DNA of 53,712 bases from Xenorhabdus khoisanae (lineage in GTDB: Bacteria; Pseudomonadota; Gammaproteobacteria; Enterobacterales; Enterobacteriaceae): positions 1 to 53,712 of the forward strand of contig NZ_LFCV01000090.1 of NCBI RefSeq assembly GCF_001037465.1, given 5' to 3'. A program made the position numbers and the translations under genes. The notes under the pieces were generated by a model. That model did no database searches and was not told the DNA's origin. It saw only the letters and a list, made by a program, of their open reading frames with translations. Below are positions 26,051 to 39,190 of this stretch, piece by piece; positions within the stretch are counted from its first letter, which is position 1, and each line of letters begins with the position of its first letter.

Positions 26051-26083
26051 AAAAAAAGCTCCCTCATTTAGGGGGGAGGGAGC
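26051..26083 (-). terminator. Terminator between convergent avtA and yidE
   Basis: A perfect 8-bp stem GCTCCCTC/GAGGGAGC flanked on its left by a run of A residues, so the U tract is on the minus strand. It best serves transcripts coming from yidE, and may also act weakly on avtA. The remaining bases to 26382 hold no gene; a 7-bp inverted repeat ACTTAAT-GG-ATTAAGT is at 26335-26350, directly after yidE. Confidence 0.75.
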
Positions 26084-26382
26084 AAGATGATAACGAGGAC
26101 TTTTACCTGCGAACAGGACAGTAGTTATTAGAATCCCAAAAGAATTCTTCACACACAATTAGGAAAGGAAAACAATCCTTGTTTATACACCTTCCCTGAA
26201 CTGAGTATATTTAACCAGAAAAATATTTATATAATGGATTGAATAAGCAGGAATTTTTCACTTTAAATTACCTCTACTATCTCAAATTAAGGCCAAATTT
26301 GAATGGTCAGGCCATATTCTGTGATCTAAAGCACACTTAATGGATTAAGTAAGTATGCTTAAGTAGCTGGCATTAATTTAAG

Positions 26383-28041
26383 TTATAGTGCCCAGAAAAT
26401 AACAGCCAAAATTTGGGGCGACATAATCCTTAAAAACATCGCCAGTGGATAAACCGTCGCATACGACAACGAAGCCGCCCCGCTGTTACTGTGAATGGCA
26501 TTGGCAAAAGCCAGCGCTGGAGGATCGGTCATTGACCCTGCCAACATCCCACACAAGCTAAGGTAATTCATTTTGGCAACAACGCGTGCCAGCAAGCTCA
26601 CAATCAATAAGGGAACGATCGTTATCAATACCCCATAGCCTATCCATGCCAACCCTTCTCCATGCACCAGTGTATTAATAAAATTGCCACCGGATTTCAG
26701 CCCGACAACCGCAAGAAACATGACAATCCCCAATTCACGCAGTGCTAAATTCGCGCTGGGAGGCATAAACCAATAGAGTTTACCAATCGTGCCAATACGC
26801 CCCAGAATCAGCGCAATCACCAAAGGCCCACCTGCTAATCCAAGACGTAAGGCGGCGGGAAAACCAGGAATAAACAACGGAATGGAACCCAGCAAAATGC
26901 CCAACCCTATTCCAATAAATACGGGAAGCATCTGAACTTGCTGGATTTTTTGCTGCGAGTTACCCAATAGCCTTGTGACGGCTTCTACAGATTCAGGACG
27001 CCCGACAATATTCAGGATATCGCCAAACTGTAAGCTGGCATTATTACTGGCAACCAGTTCAATCCCTGCACGATTGAGGCGTGTGACAACAACATCATAT
27101 TTCTGTTTTAGATTGAGCGACCCAATTCGTTGGCTCAGTACCTCATCATTCGTTACCACCACTCTGACCGATTGGAGAATGCTGTTTGAGATAGACAACG
27201 ACACATCAACTTCTTCCCCAATCACCAACCGGACTTGGTTCAATTCTTCCCGCTGCCCTACCAGATAAAGAAAATCTCCATTCTGGATCACCGTAGTCGG
27301 CTGAGGCACCATCAATAATTCACCGCGTTTCAAGCGGGAGCACACAACGTCATCACTGTTGAGCAAGGGGATATCTTGCATCATTAACCCATCCAAATTC
27401 GGATTACGCACAGCAATATTCATTGTCTGGAGCATTTCCCGACTGTGGTTGTTTTGGATATCAAATGCTTTCGCTTCCCGTTCAACACTAATTCTGAAAA
27501 AAAGACGTACCAGCCACATAACCAACAAAATACCGCAAATTCCCATTGGATAAGCCATGGCATAACCCATGCCCATTTGACTGATAAGTGAAGGTTCTGA
27601 CCCCAAATCCCCCAGAATTTGCTGACCCGCTCCCAACGATGGGGTATTTGTCACTGCCCCGGAAAAAATCCCTAAAATAATCGGCAAAGGCACATCAAAC
27701 AATTTATGAATAATAGCCGCAACCAAACCGCCAATAATGACAATCAGGAGAGCAAACCCATTTAATTTAAGGCCAGAGACCCGTAGAGAAGAAAAGAATC
27801 CCGGCCCGACCTGAATACCAATAGTATAAACAAATAGAATTAAGCCGAATTCCTGAATGAAGTGCAGCATGTCATTGCTGAGTGACAGCGAATATGTCTG
27901 GGCGAAATGGCCGACAATAATTCCGCCAAACAAAACGCCGCCAATCCCAAGACCAACACCATATATTCGCCAATTACCTATCCATAACCCTAATGCGGCA
28001 GCCAGTGCCAACAAGCTCATTGTCAGTGCAATATCACTCAT
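26383..28041 (-). CDS. yidE: Putative transporter YidE (AspT/YbjL antiporter family)
   Basis: A 552-residue membrane protein collinear with E. coli YidE (553). Two blocks of hydrophobic helices (about residues 5-185 and 370-552) flank a cytoplasmic region with two TrkA-C (RCK_C) domains at about residues 200-365. The repeated AspT-EX signature is seen as [17 protein letters not shown] and [17 protein letters not shown] in the first half and [12 protein letters not shown] with [14 protein letters not shown] in the second. Family members include the aspartate-alanine exchanger, but the YidE substrate is unknown. In E. coli yidE is beside ibpB-ibpA; here those are missing and yidQ is next. Confidence 0.94.
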   Translation of the reverse strand: MSDIALTMSLLALAAALGLWIGNWRIYGVGLGIGGVLFGGIIVGHFAQTYSLSLSNDMLHFIQEFGLILFVYTIGIQVGPGFFSSLRVSGLKLNGFALLIVIIGGLVAAIIHKLFDVPLPIILGIFSGAVTNTPSLGAGQQILGDLGSEPSLISQMGMGYAMAYPMGICGILLVMWLVRLFFRISVEREAKAFDIQNNHSREMLQTMNIAVRNPNLDGLMMQDIPLLNSDDVVCSRLKRGELLMVPQPTTVIQNGDFLYLVGQREELNQVRLVIGEEVDVSLSISNSILQSVRVVVTNDEVLSQRIGSLNLKQKYDVVVTRLNRAGIELVASNNASLQFGDILNIVGRPESVEAVTRLLGNSQQKIQQVQMLPVFIGIGLGILLGSIPLFIPGFPAALRLGLAGGPLVIALILGRIGTIGKLYWFMPPSANLALRELGIVMFLAVVGLKSGGNFINTLVHGEGLAWIGYGVLITIVPLLIVSLLARVVAKMNYLSLCGMLAGSMTDPPALAFANAIHSNSGAASLSYATVYPLAMFLRIMSPQILAVIFWAL

Positions 28042-28532
28042 GACTCGCTTCCTTTACCAAAGGTTAACATTTGGGAAGTTTGTCGCTTTTCCCTTATGCT
28101 TTATAAATACCAACACTATCAATTAAATGTTGGCATGAATTAACAGGAAGATATGTGGCTTAAACCACATATTACATGTTTTTCCCATCTTTATTGCCCA
28201 CGTTTCATTCAGGGCGGGTTTTTATTTTCCAATGAAACATCCATACCTCGTTATTCAATAAACATCACCCTAAAAATTTTTTATTTATTGCTGATAAATT
28301 GGAGGAGATAAATATTTTCTGCCCTGAAGGACAGTTATAAAACAGAATTAAAATTTCCGTCACAAAAAATTATTAAATTTAACGACAAATGCTATAGCAA
28401 ACTGAATATTACCTGACTATAGTAAATAGTATTAAGGGGTAAACAGTATTCAAGGTTTATCTTCATGCTTTGGAAAAGTGGCGTTAAAGAGCAAATAGTA
28501 CCTAAACATTGGCAAATTAACTCATTGAGATC
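28042..28532. other. Spacer yidE-yidQ, where E. coli has ibpB-ibpA
   Basis: About 490 AT-rich bases with no open frame resembling a small heat-shock protein. Inverted repeats seen are CCAACA/TGTTGG (28110-28133), ATATGTGG-CTTAAA-CCACATAT (28151-28172) and GTTTCATT/AATGAAAC (28202-28238). These probably belong to the yidE promoter region. No RNA thermometer of the ibpA type is recognisable. Confidence 0.5.
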
Positions 28533-28889
28533 ATGGAAACGATGAAAAACCGTAAGATGCTTCCATTATTATGTACCACATTGGGATTATTACTTGTCAC
28601 AGGCTGTTCCAGCATTATGACACATAGTGGCCCCTATCAAGGTTATTATTCTGGAGCGAAATCCAACATTGACATGTTAACAGATGACGAAACCGGGTGG
28701 GTCATGAAACCTCTGGTCGCGATTGATCTTCCATTTTCTGCCTTTCTGGATACGCTCCTGCTTCCTTATGATTATGCCCGTTCCGATCAGAATGGCGCTG
28801 AACAATCGCCTAAGCATCGTATCGAGCAACTGGAGGAAAACTCAACTTCTATGCAGTTAGATCCCAAAATTGTGAATAATGGAATATAG
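28533..28889 (+). CDS. yidQ: YceK/YidQ-family lipoprotein
   Basis: A 118-residue small lipoprotein resembling E. coli YidQ. A signal peptide with the lipobox LVTGC places the lipid-bearing Cys at about residue 25, followed by SSIMTHSG. The family motifs DDETGWVMKPLVAIDLPFSA and DTLLLPYDYARSD are well conserved. After lipidation it would sit in the outer or inner membrane facing the periplasm; Ser at the +2 and +3 positions favours the outer membrane. An in-frame ATG at 28542 is an equally plausible start and would shorten the signal by three residues. Function unknown. Confidence 0.88.
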   Translation: METMKNRKMLPLLCTTLGLLLVTGCSSIMTHSGPYQGYYSGAKSNIDMLTDDETGWVMKPLVAIDLPFSAFLDTLLLPYDYARSDQNGAEQSPKHRIEQLEENSTSMQLDPKIVNNGI

Positions 28890-29012
28890 CCAGCCATACT
28901 TCCGGGGATTCGTTTTTTTGCCGTCACCCTGCATCTTGAAATTCATTGAATATATAAGCATTTTAGTCAGGCATCGCCATTATCCAGCGATGCCATTGTA
29001 ATAATATCTGTT

Positions 29013-30302
29013 TCAACAAATGCCGGTTTCAACCATAAATATTTGTCGGTAACCATCGATATCACGCATAAAAGCAACATAGCGATCATTCGGTGATATC
29101 ACTATCGCATCTGCGGAGGGAGCTTCGTCAGTACGTTCTGTCAAACGCCGCACTTCGCCATTCTGACTATCACAAAGCATGACACTATTGTCACAGACAC
29201 AAGCAATAAACCGACCACGGCTATCCCAGCTAAATGCAGATTGTATGCTATTATTACTGTGGGTTATCTGGATTGGCTCTCCCCCATTTGGGGAGATATG
29301 CCATAGTTGGATAATTCCCTTTTCATCTCTCATCAGAAAACCGATTTTACTGCCATCCGGCGATGACCTTAACCAATGGCGGGGCACATTCACAACACCC
29401 GGCCAACGTTTATCATGGGTAAAGGTCAAACGTCGCTGTTTCACCCCCGCTGGCGGAGCGGGTAATGTTGTTTCCGTACCAGCCAAAGGGTGATTGCCTG
29501 CAATGGCATAATCGCTATCATTTTCAGGCAGATCAACGAGATAAATTTCAGCTATTTTTTCACCATTTTCAGCACATGTATCCCCAATAAACGCCAATGC
29601 CCAGCGCTGCTGTTGACCATTATCTTTGAGGTATCCCTGCTGCCCAATCCATCCCTCTTCATAAGCCCGATTGATGTCATCACTTCCGGGACGCGGATGC
29701 GCGGTAGTCTGGCTAACAACAACTGAAAAATAGTTACCGTCATATTCTCTCGGATGTTTTTTCGCTGAAATAACGGCACTTAATGGAACGGCCACCGCAA
29801 CATTACGTAAATCGAGAGCAGGATCTAATTCATGCATCACATGGTCGTTATAGGTGAAACTCAAACGACTGCCATCAGGGCTGAAAACGTGAACATGCGT
29901 GCCACCACGTAAAGCCCCCGCAGTATAAGGTGAGGTAATGTCCATCGCATCAATGTTAACCGCCACGTTCGGCAGAGTATCTGAGACAATCACACCACGA
30001 CGATGGTGAAAGTCATATTGCCAATGCGCATCAGGTTTTTCCGGGCCATGAATGAAGGCATAACGAGTTGGCTCCTGAGGACTGACAGTCACTACACCGA
30101 CATGAGCGCCATCCTGTGCCTGATAGATAATTTCAGTCTGTCCGCTATCAACATGAATTTTTTCTATCGTTAAACCCGTAAAAAATGCACTACTCGGACG
30201 AACATCGTACACTAACCATTGGCTATCAGGAGTCCAGATATTTATATTAGTTATCTGATGGCTACGATTGTCGAATGTAATCTGACGTTCCTTTAAAACC
30301 AT
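29013..30302 (-). CDS. yidR: YidR, WD40-like beta-propeller protein (DUF3748)
   Basis: A 429-residue protein matching E. coli YidR (about 415). It consists of repeated blade-like units with TolB/DPP-like features: [54 protein letters not shown] and [16 protein letters not shown]. This suggests a seven-bladed propeller. No signal peptide is visible, so it is probably cytoplasmic. Its function is not known; the carbohydrate-gene neighbourhood in E. coli is only a hint. Its divergent neighbour is yicG, and yidQ converges on it from the other side. Confidence 0.9.
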   Translation of the reverse strand: MVLKERQITFDNRSHQITNINIWTPDSQWLVYDVRPSSAFFTGLTIEKIHVDSGQTEIIYQAQDGAHVGVVTVSPQEPTRYAFIHGPEKPDAHWQYDFHHRRGVIVSDTLPNVAVNIDAMDITSPYTAGALRGGTHVHVFSPDGSRLSFTYNDHVMHELDPALDLRNVAVAVPLSAVISAKKHPREYDGNYFSVVVSQTTAHPRPGSDDINRAYEEGWIGQQGYLKDNGQQQRWALAFIGDTCAENGEKIAEIYLVDLPENDSDYAIAGNHPLAGTETTLPAPPAGVKQRRLTFTHDKRWPGVVNVPRHWLRSSPDGSKIGFLMRDEKGIIQLWHISPNGGEPIQITHSNNSIQSAFSWDSRGRFIACVCDNSVMLCDSQNGEVRRLTERTDEAPSADAIVISPNDRYVAFMRDIDGYRQIFMVETGIC

Positions 30303-30411
30303 TTTCCTGCCTTATCTTGCGAGGTTTCGGATAATAAAAACTAATTTTATTCAGATTCGACTAAAAAATTTCAGTCGAGACGTTATTATTTCAACAGTAC
30401 TCTTTACCTCT

Positions 30412-31053
30412 ATGTTATTCCAGTTGATTAAATTTATGCTACTAAGTGTCCTTTATATCATTGGTATTACGGCTGAAGCCATGACAGGCGCATTAGCCGC
30501 AGGTCGTCGAAAGATGGATGTATTCGGCGTTATCATTATTGCTTCCGTGACGGCTATCGGTGGTGGCACCGTCCGCGATATTATTCTGGGCCATTACCCT
30601 CTCGGCTGGGTAAAAAATCCAGAGTATATTGTGACCGTTGCTTGTGCTGCTGTGTTGACTATCTGGGTTGCCCCTATGATGAAACACCTACGCCGTTTAT
30701 TTCTCATTCTTGATGCGATTGGTTTAATTGTCTTCTCCATCATTGGTGCACAAATTGCATTGGAAATGCACTACAGCCCTATTATCGCCGCCATTGCTGC
30801 CGTAATTACCGGGGTTTTTGGCGGTGTACTGCGCGACATGTTTTGCAATACCATTCCGTTGGTATTTCAAAAAGAGATCTACGCAGGCGTCTCTTTTGCC
30901 GCAGCCTGGCTCTATATCGCCTTATTGCATACTCCACTGCATCCGAATGGCGTGATCCTGATTACACTGATTGCAGGCTTAACTGCTCGGTTAATTGCTA
31001 TCCGTTATCGCCTTGGTTTACCTATATTCAATTATGATGGGGCAGACCACTAG
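30412..31053 (+). CDS. yicG: YicG, UPF0126/TRIC-type membrane protein
   Basis: A 213-residue inner-membrane protein close to E. coli YicG (205). It has two tandem glycine-rich UPF0126 repeats: [20 protein letters not shown] with [19 protein letters not shown] in the first, and [20 protein letters not shown] in the second. Each repeat has three helices. The family is related in fold to trimeric intracellular cation channels; a glycine or cation transport role has been proposed for relatives. The E. coli start corresponds to the ATG at 30436; neither start has a strong ribosome site. It lies next to ligB, convergent, as in E. coli. Confidence 0.92.
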   Translation: MLFQLIKFMLLSVLYIIGITAEAMTGALAAGRRKMDVFGVIIIASVTAIGGGTVRDIILGHYPLGWVKNPEYIVTVACAAVLTIWVAPMMKHLRRLFLILDAIGLIVFSIIGAQIALEMHYSPIIAAIAAVITGVFGGVLRDMFCNTIPLVFQKEIYAGVSFAAAWLYIALLHTPLHPNGVILITLIAGLTARLIAIRYRLGLPIFNYDGADH

Positions 31054-31156
31054 CAAAGACCACCAGCAAATAGTGTCGTGAACGTTTGGGGCAAATCCTT
31101 TGCCCCTGCTTAATTCCCTTTCCGACATAATCCACTTTCCTATTTAATCCCTTTCC

Positions 31157-33055
<1,899 letters not shown>

Positions 33056-33240
33056 CTATTTTTTCTGAAATTGTTCCGCAAAATTAACTCGTAACATCAG
33101 TTTGTTAAGAAAAAATTTTGTTGAAATGCCCGTTGGCATGTATTGTAACGCTGCATGGATTGACGTATCCGTGTATACTATGTGGGATTTTATATTCCTG
33201 CGCTTGCATTTATTTATACCCAATCAGTCAAGAATTCATC

Positions 33241-33864
33241 ATGAACCAAGGAACGTTATATATTGTTTCTGCGCCGAGTGGAGCAGGCAAATCAAGCCTT
33301 ATTCAGGCTTTATTAAAAACTCAGCCTTTGTATGACACTCAGGTTTCTGTTTCACATACGACACGCCAAGCTCGTTCAGGCGAAAATCATGGTGAACATT
33401 ATTTTTTCGTCGCAGTAGATGAATTCCAAAATATGATCACTCATGATGAATTTTTGGAATATGCCTGTGTTTTCGGTAACTATTACGGTACATCCCGAAA
33501 AGTCATTGAAGAGACACTCGCCAGCGGCGTTGATGTTTTTCTTGATATTGACTGGCAAGGTGCACAGCAAATCCGTCAGAAAATGCCCGCAGCCCGCAGC
33601 GTTTTCATTCTTCCGCCTTCTAAGGAAGAGTTGCTCCGTCGCTTACGGGGGCGTGGTCAGGACAGCGAAGAAGTTATTGCCAAGCGAATGGCTCAAGCTG
33701 TCGCGGAGATGGAACATTACAACGAATATGATTACGTCATCATCAACGATGATTTCAATACGGCACTCGCCGATTTACAATCTGTTATTCGTTCTGAGCG
33801 TCTACGATTAGATCGTCAGGCGCAGCGGCATGATGCCTTAATCAGCAAATTATTGGCAGACTGA
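33241..33864 (+). CDS. gmk: Guanylate kinase
   Basis: A 207-residue enzyme that phosphorylates GMP to GDP with ATP, the same length as E. coli Gmk. The P-loop SGAGKSS is at about residues 12-18, the GMP-binding [10 protein letters not shown] follows, and [11 protein letters not shown] and the lid region are intact. The open frame goes back to 33118, but the ATG at 33241 aligns exactly with the E. coli start. First gene of the gmk-rpoZ-spoT-trmH-recG run, linking guanine nucleotide supply with (p)ppGpp metabolism. Confidence 0.97.
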   Translation: MNQGTLYIVSAPSGAGKSSLIQALLKTQPLYDTQVSVSHTTRQARSGENHGEHYFFVAVDEFQNMITHDEFLEYACVFGNYYGTSRKVIEETLASGVDVFLDIDWQGAQQIRQKMPAARSVFILPPSKEELLRRLRGRGQDSEEVIAKRMAQAVAEMEHYNEYDYVIINDDFNTALADLQSVIRSERLRLDRQAQRHDALISKLLAD

Positions 33865-33918
33865 ACCAAGTTTCAGTATTATGCCCAGTCATTTATTTAT
33901 CTGTGGAGTAGCACACAT

Positions 33919-34194
33919 ATGGCACGCGTAACTGTTCAAGACGCAGTAGAAAAAATTGGTAACCGTTTTGACCTGGTGTTGGTCGCTGCTCGCCGAGCAC
34001 GCCAATTGCAAGTAGGCGGCAAAGATCCTCTCGTTCCAGAAGAAAACGATAAGATGACTGTTGTCGCTCTGCGTGAAATCGAGCAAGGCCTTATCAACAA
34101 TAAAATTCTTGATGTTCGTGAGCGTCAGGAACAGCAAGAACAAGAAGCCGCAGAAATCAAAGCTGTTTCTGCCATCGCTGAAGGTCGTCGTTAA
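33919..34194 (+). CDS. rpoZ: RNA polymerase omega subunit
   Basis: A 91-residue omega subunit, the family length in enterics. [20 protein letters not shown] and ARRARQLQ contain the conserved alpha-helical core that clamps the beta-prime C-terminus and forms part of one (p)ppGpp site on RNA polymerase. It lies 54 bases after gmk and 18 before spoT. Confidence 0.98.
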   Translation: MARVTVQDAVEKIGNRFDLVLVAARRARQLQVGGKDPLVPEENDKMTVVALREIEQGLINNKILDVRERQEQQEQEAAEIKAVSAIAEGRR

Positions 34195-34212
34195 TTTTAC
34201 GGTAGGTCTGCC

Positions 34213-36327
34213 TTGTATCTGTTTGAAAGCCTGAATCAGCTGGTTCTGAAATATTTGCCTGAAGATCAAATTGATCTGCTAAAACAGGCCTATGTTGTTG
34301 CACGGGATGCCCACGAAGGGCAAACCCGTACCAGCGGTGAACCATACATTACTCATCCTGTCGCTGTTTCTTGTATTTTGGCCGAAATGCGCCTTGACCA
34401 TGAAACACTTATGGCAGCACTTCTGCACGATGTTATTGAAGATACGCCAACGACGTTTCAGGATATAGAACAGTTATTTGGCACGGCCGTCGCCGGATTG
34501 GTGGAAGGGGTATCCAAACTGGATAAACTGAACTTCCGGGACAAAAAGGAAGCTCAGGCCGAAAACTTCCGCAAAATGATCATGGCAATGGTGCAGGATA
34601 TCCGCGTCATTTTGATCAAGCTGGCAGACCGTACACACAATATGCGAACCCTTGGCTCCCTGCGCCCTGATAAGCGGCGGCGCATTGCCAGGGAAACGCT
34701 GGAAATTTATAGCCCTCTGGCCCACCGTCTGGGTATCCATCACCTGAAAACGGAGCTGGAAGAGCTTGGGTTTGAAGCCCTGTATCCCAACCGTTACCGC
34801 GTCATTAAAGAGGTCGTTAAAGCCGCCCGCGGTAATCGTAAGGAGATGATCCAAAAAATCTTGTCGGAAATTGAAGGCAGGTTAACGGATGCTGGCATTG
34901 AGTGTACTGTCAGTGGCCGCGAGAAACATCTCTACTCTATCTATCGTAAGATGCACCTGAAAGAACAGCGTTTCCATTCCATCATGGATATTTACGCTTT
35001 TCGGGTCATCGTCAATAATCTTGATACCTGCTACCGCGTACTGGGGCAAATGCACAGTTTATATAAGCCCCGCCCCGGCAGAGTAAAAGATTATATTGCA
35101 ATCCCTAAGGCCAACGGCTACCAATCTCTGCATACTTCCCTTATTGGCCCGCATGGGGTTCCTGTTGAAGTCCAGATTCGTACTGAAGATATGGATCAAA
35201 TGGCGGAAATGGGGGTTGCGGCACACTGGGCTTATAAAGAGCAGGGAGAATCCGGTACAACCGCACAAGTTCGTGCTCAACGCTGGATGCAAAGCTTGCT
35301 GGAGCTTCAACAAAGTGCCGGCAGTTCTTTTGAATTTATTGAAAGCGTGAAATCTGATTTGTTCCCCGATGAGATTTACGTTTTTACCCCTGAAGGGCGA
35401 ATTGTTGAATTACCCGCAGGAGCGACTCCTGTCGATTTTGCCTATGCCGTCCATACAGATATCGGCCATGCCTGCGTAGGCGCACGTGTTGATCGTCTGC
35501 CATATCCGCTTTCACAGACGCTGAGCAGTGGGCAAACTGTCGAAATCATCACAGCACCCGGCGCACGTCCTAATGCTGCATGGCTGAACTTTGTCGTCAG
35601 TTCCAAGGCGCGAGCCAAAATCCGCCAGTTACTGAAAAATCTGAAACGGGCTGATTCTGTTGGGCTGGGTCGCCGTTTGCTCAACCATGCACTTGGTAAC
35701 GGAACAAAAATCACCGATATACCACAGGAAAATATCGGCAAAGAGCTGGCAAGAATGAAGCTTGCGACTTTGGATGATTTACTGGCAGAGATCGGGTTAG
35801 GTAATGCCATGAGTGTGGTTGTCGCTCGTAATTTATTACTCGGCACATCGGATAAAGAGCCAAACAACAACGGCAATACGGCTCGTAAGCTACCTATCAA
35901 AGGCGCTGATGGCATCCTGATTACCTTTGCCAAATGTTGCCGCCCAATTCCGGGTGACCCGATTATCGCTCACATCAGCCCGGGAAAAGGGTTAGTAATC
36001 CATCACGAATCCTGCCGCAATATCCGTGGATATCAGAAAGAACCGGAAAAATTCATGCACGTAGAGTGGGATAAAGATATCAATAGCGATTTTATTGCTG
36101 AAATTAAAGTTGATATGTTTAACCATCAAGGTGCCCTGGCAAATCTGACTGCTGCTATCAATGATGCAAACTCCAGCATTCAAGGCATGAATACGGAAGA
36201 AAAAGATGGCCGTGTTTATTGTGCTTTCATCAGGCTGACGACCAAAGACCGTATCCAGTTGGCGAATATCATGCGTAAGATACGTGTCATGCCAGATGTA
36301 ATGCGAGTCAGCCGTAATCGAAACTAA
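34213..36327 (+). CDS. spoT: Bifunctional (p)ppGpp synthetase/hydrolase SpoT
   Basis: A 704-residue RelA/SpoT homologue (702 in E. coli) that degrades and weakly makes (p)ppGpp. The HD hydrolase domain (ALLHDVIEDTPTT, ADRTHNMRTLGSL) is intact, followed by the synthetase domain (GREKHLYSIYRKM, KDYIAIPKANGYQSLH), the TGS domain (EIYVFTPEGRIVELPAGATP), a conserved-cysteine region (FAKCCRPIPGD) and a C-terminal ACT domain. The start is TTG at 34213, as in E. coli, preceded by a TAGG element. It lies 6 bases before trmH, so the two are co-transcribed. Confidence 0.97.
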   Translation: MYLFESLNQLVLKYLPEDQIDLLKQAYVVARDAHEGQTRTSGEPYITHPVAVSCILAEMRLDHETLMAALLHDVIEDTPTTFQDIEQLFGTAVAGLVEGVSKLDKLNFRDKKEAQAENFRKMIMAMVQDIRVILIKLADRTHNMRTLGSLRPDKRRRIARETLEIYSPLAHRLGIHHLKTELEELGFEALYPNRYRVIKEVVKAARGNRKEMIQKILSEIEGRLTDAGIECTVSGREKHLYSIYRKMHLKEQRFHSIMDIYAFRVIVNNLDTCYRVLGQMHSLYKPRPGRVKDYIAIPKANGYQSLHTSLIGPHGVPVEVQIRTEDMDQMAEMGVAAHWAYKEQGESGTTAQVRAQRWMQSLLELQQSAGSSFEFIESVKSDLFPDEIYVFTPEGRIVELPAGATPVDFAYAVHTDIGHACVGARVDRLPYPLSQTLSSGQTVEIITAPGARPNAAWLNFVVSSKARAKIRQLLKNLKRADSVGLGRRLLNHALGNGTKITDIPQENIGKELARMKLATLDDLLAEIGLGNAMSVVVARNLLLGTSDKEPNNNGNTARKLPIKGADGILITFAKCCRPIPGDPIIAHISPGKGLVIHHESCRNIRGYQKEPEKFMHVEWDKDINSDFIAEIKVDMFNHQGALANLTAAINDANSSIQGMNTEEKDGRVYCAFIRLTTKDRIQLANIMRKIRVMPDVMRVSRNRN

Positions 36328-36332
36328 AGGTT

Positions 36333-37064
36333 ATGAATCCTAAACGTTACGCTCGTATTTGCCAAATGATGGCAATGCGTCAACCTGACCTGACGATTTG
36401 TTTAGAAGAAGTTCACAAACCCCATAACGTATCCGCTGTCATCCGTACTGCGGATGCGGTCGGTATCCACCAAATCCATGCCATTTGGCCCACAGAACAA
36501 TTAAGAACCCAGCTCGCTTCTGCGGCGGGTAGCAACAGTTGGGTTCAAGTCAAGACACATTCCACTGTTGAGCAAGCCATTCAGCAATTTAAATCCGATG
36601 GCATGCAAGTGCTGGCAACTCATCTTTCTGATAAAGCGGTCGATTTCCGCCAAATTGATTACACTAAACCTACCTGCATTATTATGGGGCAGGAAAAGAA
36701 AGGTATCTCAAAACAAGCTATCGCGTTGGCAGATCATGACATCATCATCCCGATGGCAGGCATGGTGCAGTCACTGAATGTCTCCGTCGCATCTGCCTTG
36801 ATCCTGTATGAGGCACAACGGCAACGCCAGCTGGCGGGCATGTATCAGAGAGAAGAAAGCACACTGCCCGAAGAGGAACAGCAAAAGTTGCTGTTTGAAG
36901 GAGGGTATCCTGTTCTGGCGGCAGTTTCCCGACGCAAAGGTCTGGAACAACCATTGATCGATAAACAAGGGCAAATCATCGCAAGTGAATCGTGGTGGGC
37001 AATAATGCAGGCAACGGCTGCACCAAGCGGCAACTTGAAAGACAACAGGTATACAAGGAAATAA
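36333..37064 (+). CDS. trmH: tRNA (guanosine(18)-2'-O)-methyltransferase
   Basis: A 243-residue SPOUT-class methyltransferase (229 in E. coli) that 2'-O-methylates G18 in the D-loop of tRNAs. The conserved SpoU motifs are present: EVHKPHNVSAVIRTADAVG (motif 1), CIIMGQEKKGIS (motif 2) and IPMAGMVQSLNVSVASALI (motif 3). The C-terminal tail is slightly longer than in E. coli. It lies between spoT and recG in the usual order. Confidence 0.96.
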   Translation: MNPKRYARICQMMAMRQPDLTICLEEVHKPHNVSAVIRTADAVGIHQIHAIWPTEQLRTQLASAAGSNSWVQVKTHSTVEQAIQQFKSDGMQVLATHLSDKAVDFRQIDYTKPTCIIMGQEKKGISKQAIALADHDIIIPMAGMVQSLNVSVASALILYEAQRQRQLAGMYQREESTLPEEEQQKLLFEGGYPVLAAVSRRKGLEQPLIDKQGQIIASESWWAIMQATAAPSGNLKDNRYTRK

Positions 37065-37086
37065 ATCACACCGACGGAGACATCAC

Positions 37087-39168
37087 ATGAAAGGCCAACT
37101 ACTTGATGCCATCCCCTTAACCACTTTGCGTGGTGTTGGAGCCAATCAGGTCACTAAGCTCGCCAAATTAGGGTTGGTCAATCTACAAGATTTACTGCTG
37201 CACCTTCCCCTACGTTATGAAGATCAAACCCGTCTGTACACTATTAATGAGTTGCTACCTGGCATTTATGCTACGGTAACGGGTGAAGTATTGCGTACCA
37301 ATGTCGTTTTTGGACGCCGGCGCATCATGACCTGCCAAATCAGTGATGGAACCGGCATATTGACCCTGCGTTTCTTCAATTTCACCGCCGCCATGAAAAA
37401 TAATCTGGCCGAAGGAAAGCACGTGGTTGCCTATGGTGAAATCCGTCGTGGGAATCAAGGGCCGGAGATCATTCATCCTGAATATAAAGTTCAGCAACAC
37501 GCCAATCGCGTTCAGTTGCAAGATACATTAACGCCCATCTATCCCACTACAGAGGGAGTTCGCCAAACAGCACTGCGCAAGTTGATCGATCAGGCATTAG
37601 AGATATTAAAGACCTGTGCCATTAATGAATTGCTGCCGGAAGAATTCAGCCGGAAGATGATCAGCCTGCCCGATGCGTTGCATACGTTGCATCGTCCTCC
37701 ACCGGATATCTCCCTGACTGATTTGGAAAATGGCCGGCATCCGGCTCAGCGCAGGTTAATTCTGGAAGAATTGCTGGCACATCATTTAAGTATGCTGGCA
37801 GTCAGGGCCGGAACCCAGCGCTTTCACGCCCAGCCGCTCACAGCGGATAATTCACTGAAACAACAGCTTCTCAGGCAATTACCCTTCTCACCAACAGGGG
37901 CGCAAGCCCGGGTCGTTGCAGAGATAGAACACGATCTGGAAAAAAACGTCCCCATGATGCGCTTGATACAAGGCGATGTAGGATCGGGTAAAACGCTGGT
38001 GGCAGCTCTGGCGGCTGTTCGCGCTATTGTTCACGGCAAGCAGGTTGCGTTAATGGCGCCCACGGAACTGCTGGCAGAACAACATGCCAATACATTCCGC
38101 CAATGGCTTGAACCTCTCGGTATTCAAGTCGGCTGGCTGGCGGGCAAGCAGAAAGGTAAGGCTCGTCAGGCACAGCAAGAGGCGATTGCAAGTGGTCAGG
38201 TCAGTATGGTGATTGGCACTCACGCAATGTTTCAGGAGCAAGTTAAATTCGCAGGATTGGCATTGGTTATCATCGATGAACAGCATCGGTTTGGCGTTCA
38301 TCAACGCCTCGCATTATGGGAAAAAGGCCGCGAGCAAGGCTTCCACCCCCACCAATTGATCATGACCGCAACCCCTATTCCACGCACATTGGCAATGACC
38401 GCCTATGCGGATCTTGATACATCCATTATTGATGAACTCCCGCCAGGGCGAACACCTGTAACAACGGTTGCCATTCCTGATACCCGCCGGAACGACATTA
38501 TCCAACGCATAAAAAGCGCCTGTCTGGATGAAGGGCGCCAAGCTTACTGGGTATGTACGCTGATTGAAGATTCTGACGTTCTGGAAGCGCAAGCAGCACA
38601 AGCGACCAGTGAAGAACTGGCACAGGCATTACCGGAACTGAAAATTGGTTTGGTGCATGGGCGAATGAAACCCGCAGAAAAACAAAGCATCATGGAGTCT
38701 TTCAAGCAGGGGGAATTGCAATTACTGGTTGCCACTACCGTCATTGAAGTCGGTGTTGATGTACCTAATGCCAGCCTGATGATTATCGATAACCCCGAAC
38801 GTTTGGGATTGGCTCAATTACATCAGCTTCGTGGGCGTGTCGGGCGTGGAGCCGTTGCTTCACATTGTGTTCTGCTCTATAAAACCCCACTGACCAACAC
38901 GGCCAAAATACGCCTGCAAGTTTTACGGGATAGTAATGATGGTTTTGTGATTGCCCAGAAAGATTTAGAGATTCGGGGGCCGGGTGAATTACTCGGTAAG
39001 CGCCAAACGGGTAATGCTGAATTCAGGATCGCGGATTTATTGCGGGATCAAAATATGTTGCCGGAAGTTCAACGCATTGCCCGCTATATCCACCAGCACT
39101 ATCCTGAACATGCCAAAGCGTTAATTGAACGCTGGCTGCCGGATAGCTCACAATACAGCCATGCCTAA
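37087..39168 (+). CDS. recG: ATP-dependent DNA helicase RecG
   Basis: A 693-residue helicase (693 in E. coli) that reverses stalled replication forks and processes R- and D-loops. The N-terminal wedge/OB domain (about 1-200, with ATVTGEVLRTNVVFGRRRI) precedes a superfamily 2 motor with Walker A QGDVGSGKT, the motif II box DEQHRFGV, motif III TATPIPRTLAM and motif VI QLRGRVGRG. The C-terminal RecG-specific motif around EIRGPGELLGKRQTG is intact. It starts 22 bases after trmH and ends the run, with a bidirectional terminator following. Confidence 0.97.
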   Translation: MKGQLLDAIPLTTLRGVGANQVTKLAKLGLVNLQDLLLHLPLRYEDQTRLYTINELLPGIYATVTGEVLRTNVVFGRRRIMTCQISDGTGILTLRFFNFTAAMKNNLAEGKHVVAYGEIRRGNQGPEIIHPEYKVQQHANRVQLQDTLTPIYPTTEGVRQTALRKLIDQALEILKTCAINELLPEEFSRKMISLPDALHTLHRPPPDISLTDLENGRHPAQRRLILEELLAHHLSMLAVRAGTQRFHAQPLTADNSLKQQLLRQLPFSPTGAQARVVAEIEHDLEKNVPMMRLIQGDVGSGKTLVAALAAVRAIVHGKQVALMAPTELLAEQHANTFRQWLEPLGIQVGWLAGKQKGKARQAQQEAIASGQVSMVIGTHAMFQEQVKFAGLALVIIDEQHRFGVHQRLALWEKGREQGFHPHQLIMTATPIPRTLAMTAYADLDTSIIDELPPGRTPVTTVAIPDTRRNDIIQRIKSACLDEGRQAYWVCTLIEDSDVLEAQAAQATSEELAQALPELKIGLVHGRMKPAEKQSIMESFKQGELQLLVATTVIEVGVDVPNASLMIIDNPERLGLAQLHQLRGRVGRGAVASHCVLLYKTPLTNTAKIRLQVLRDSNDGFVIAQKDLEIRGPGELLGKRQTGNAEFRIADLLRDQNMLPEVQRIARYIHQHYPEHAKALIERWLPDSSQYSHA

Positions 39169-39190
39169 CGTAAACTATCCAATAAACAGT

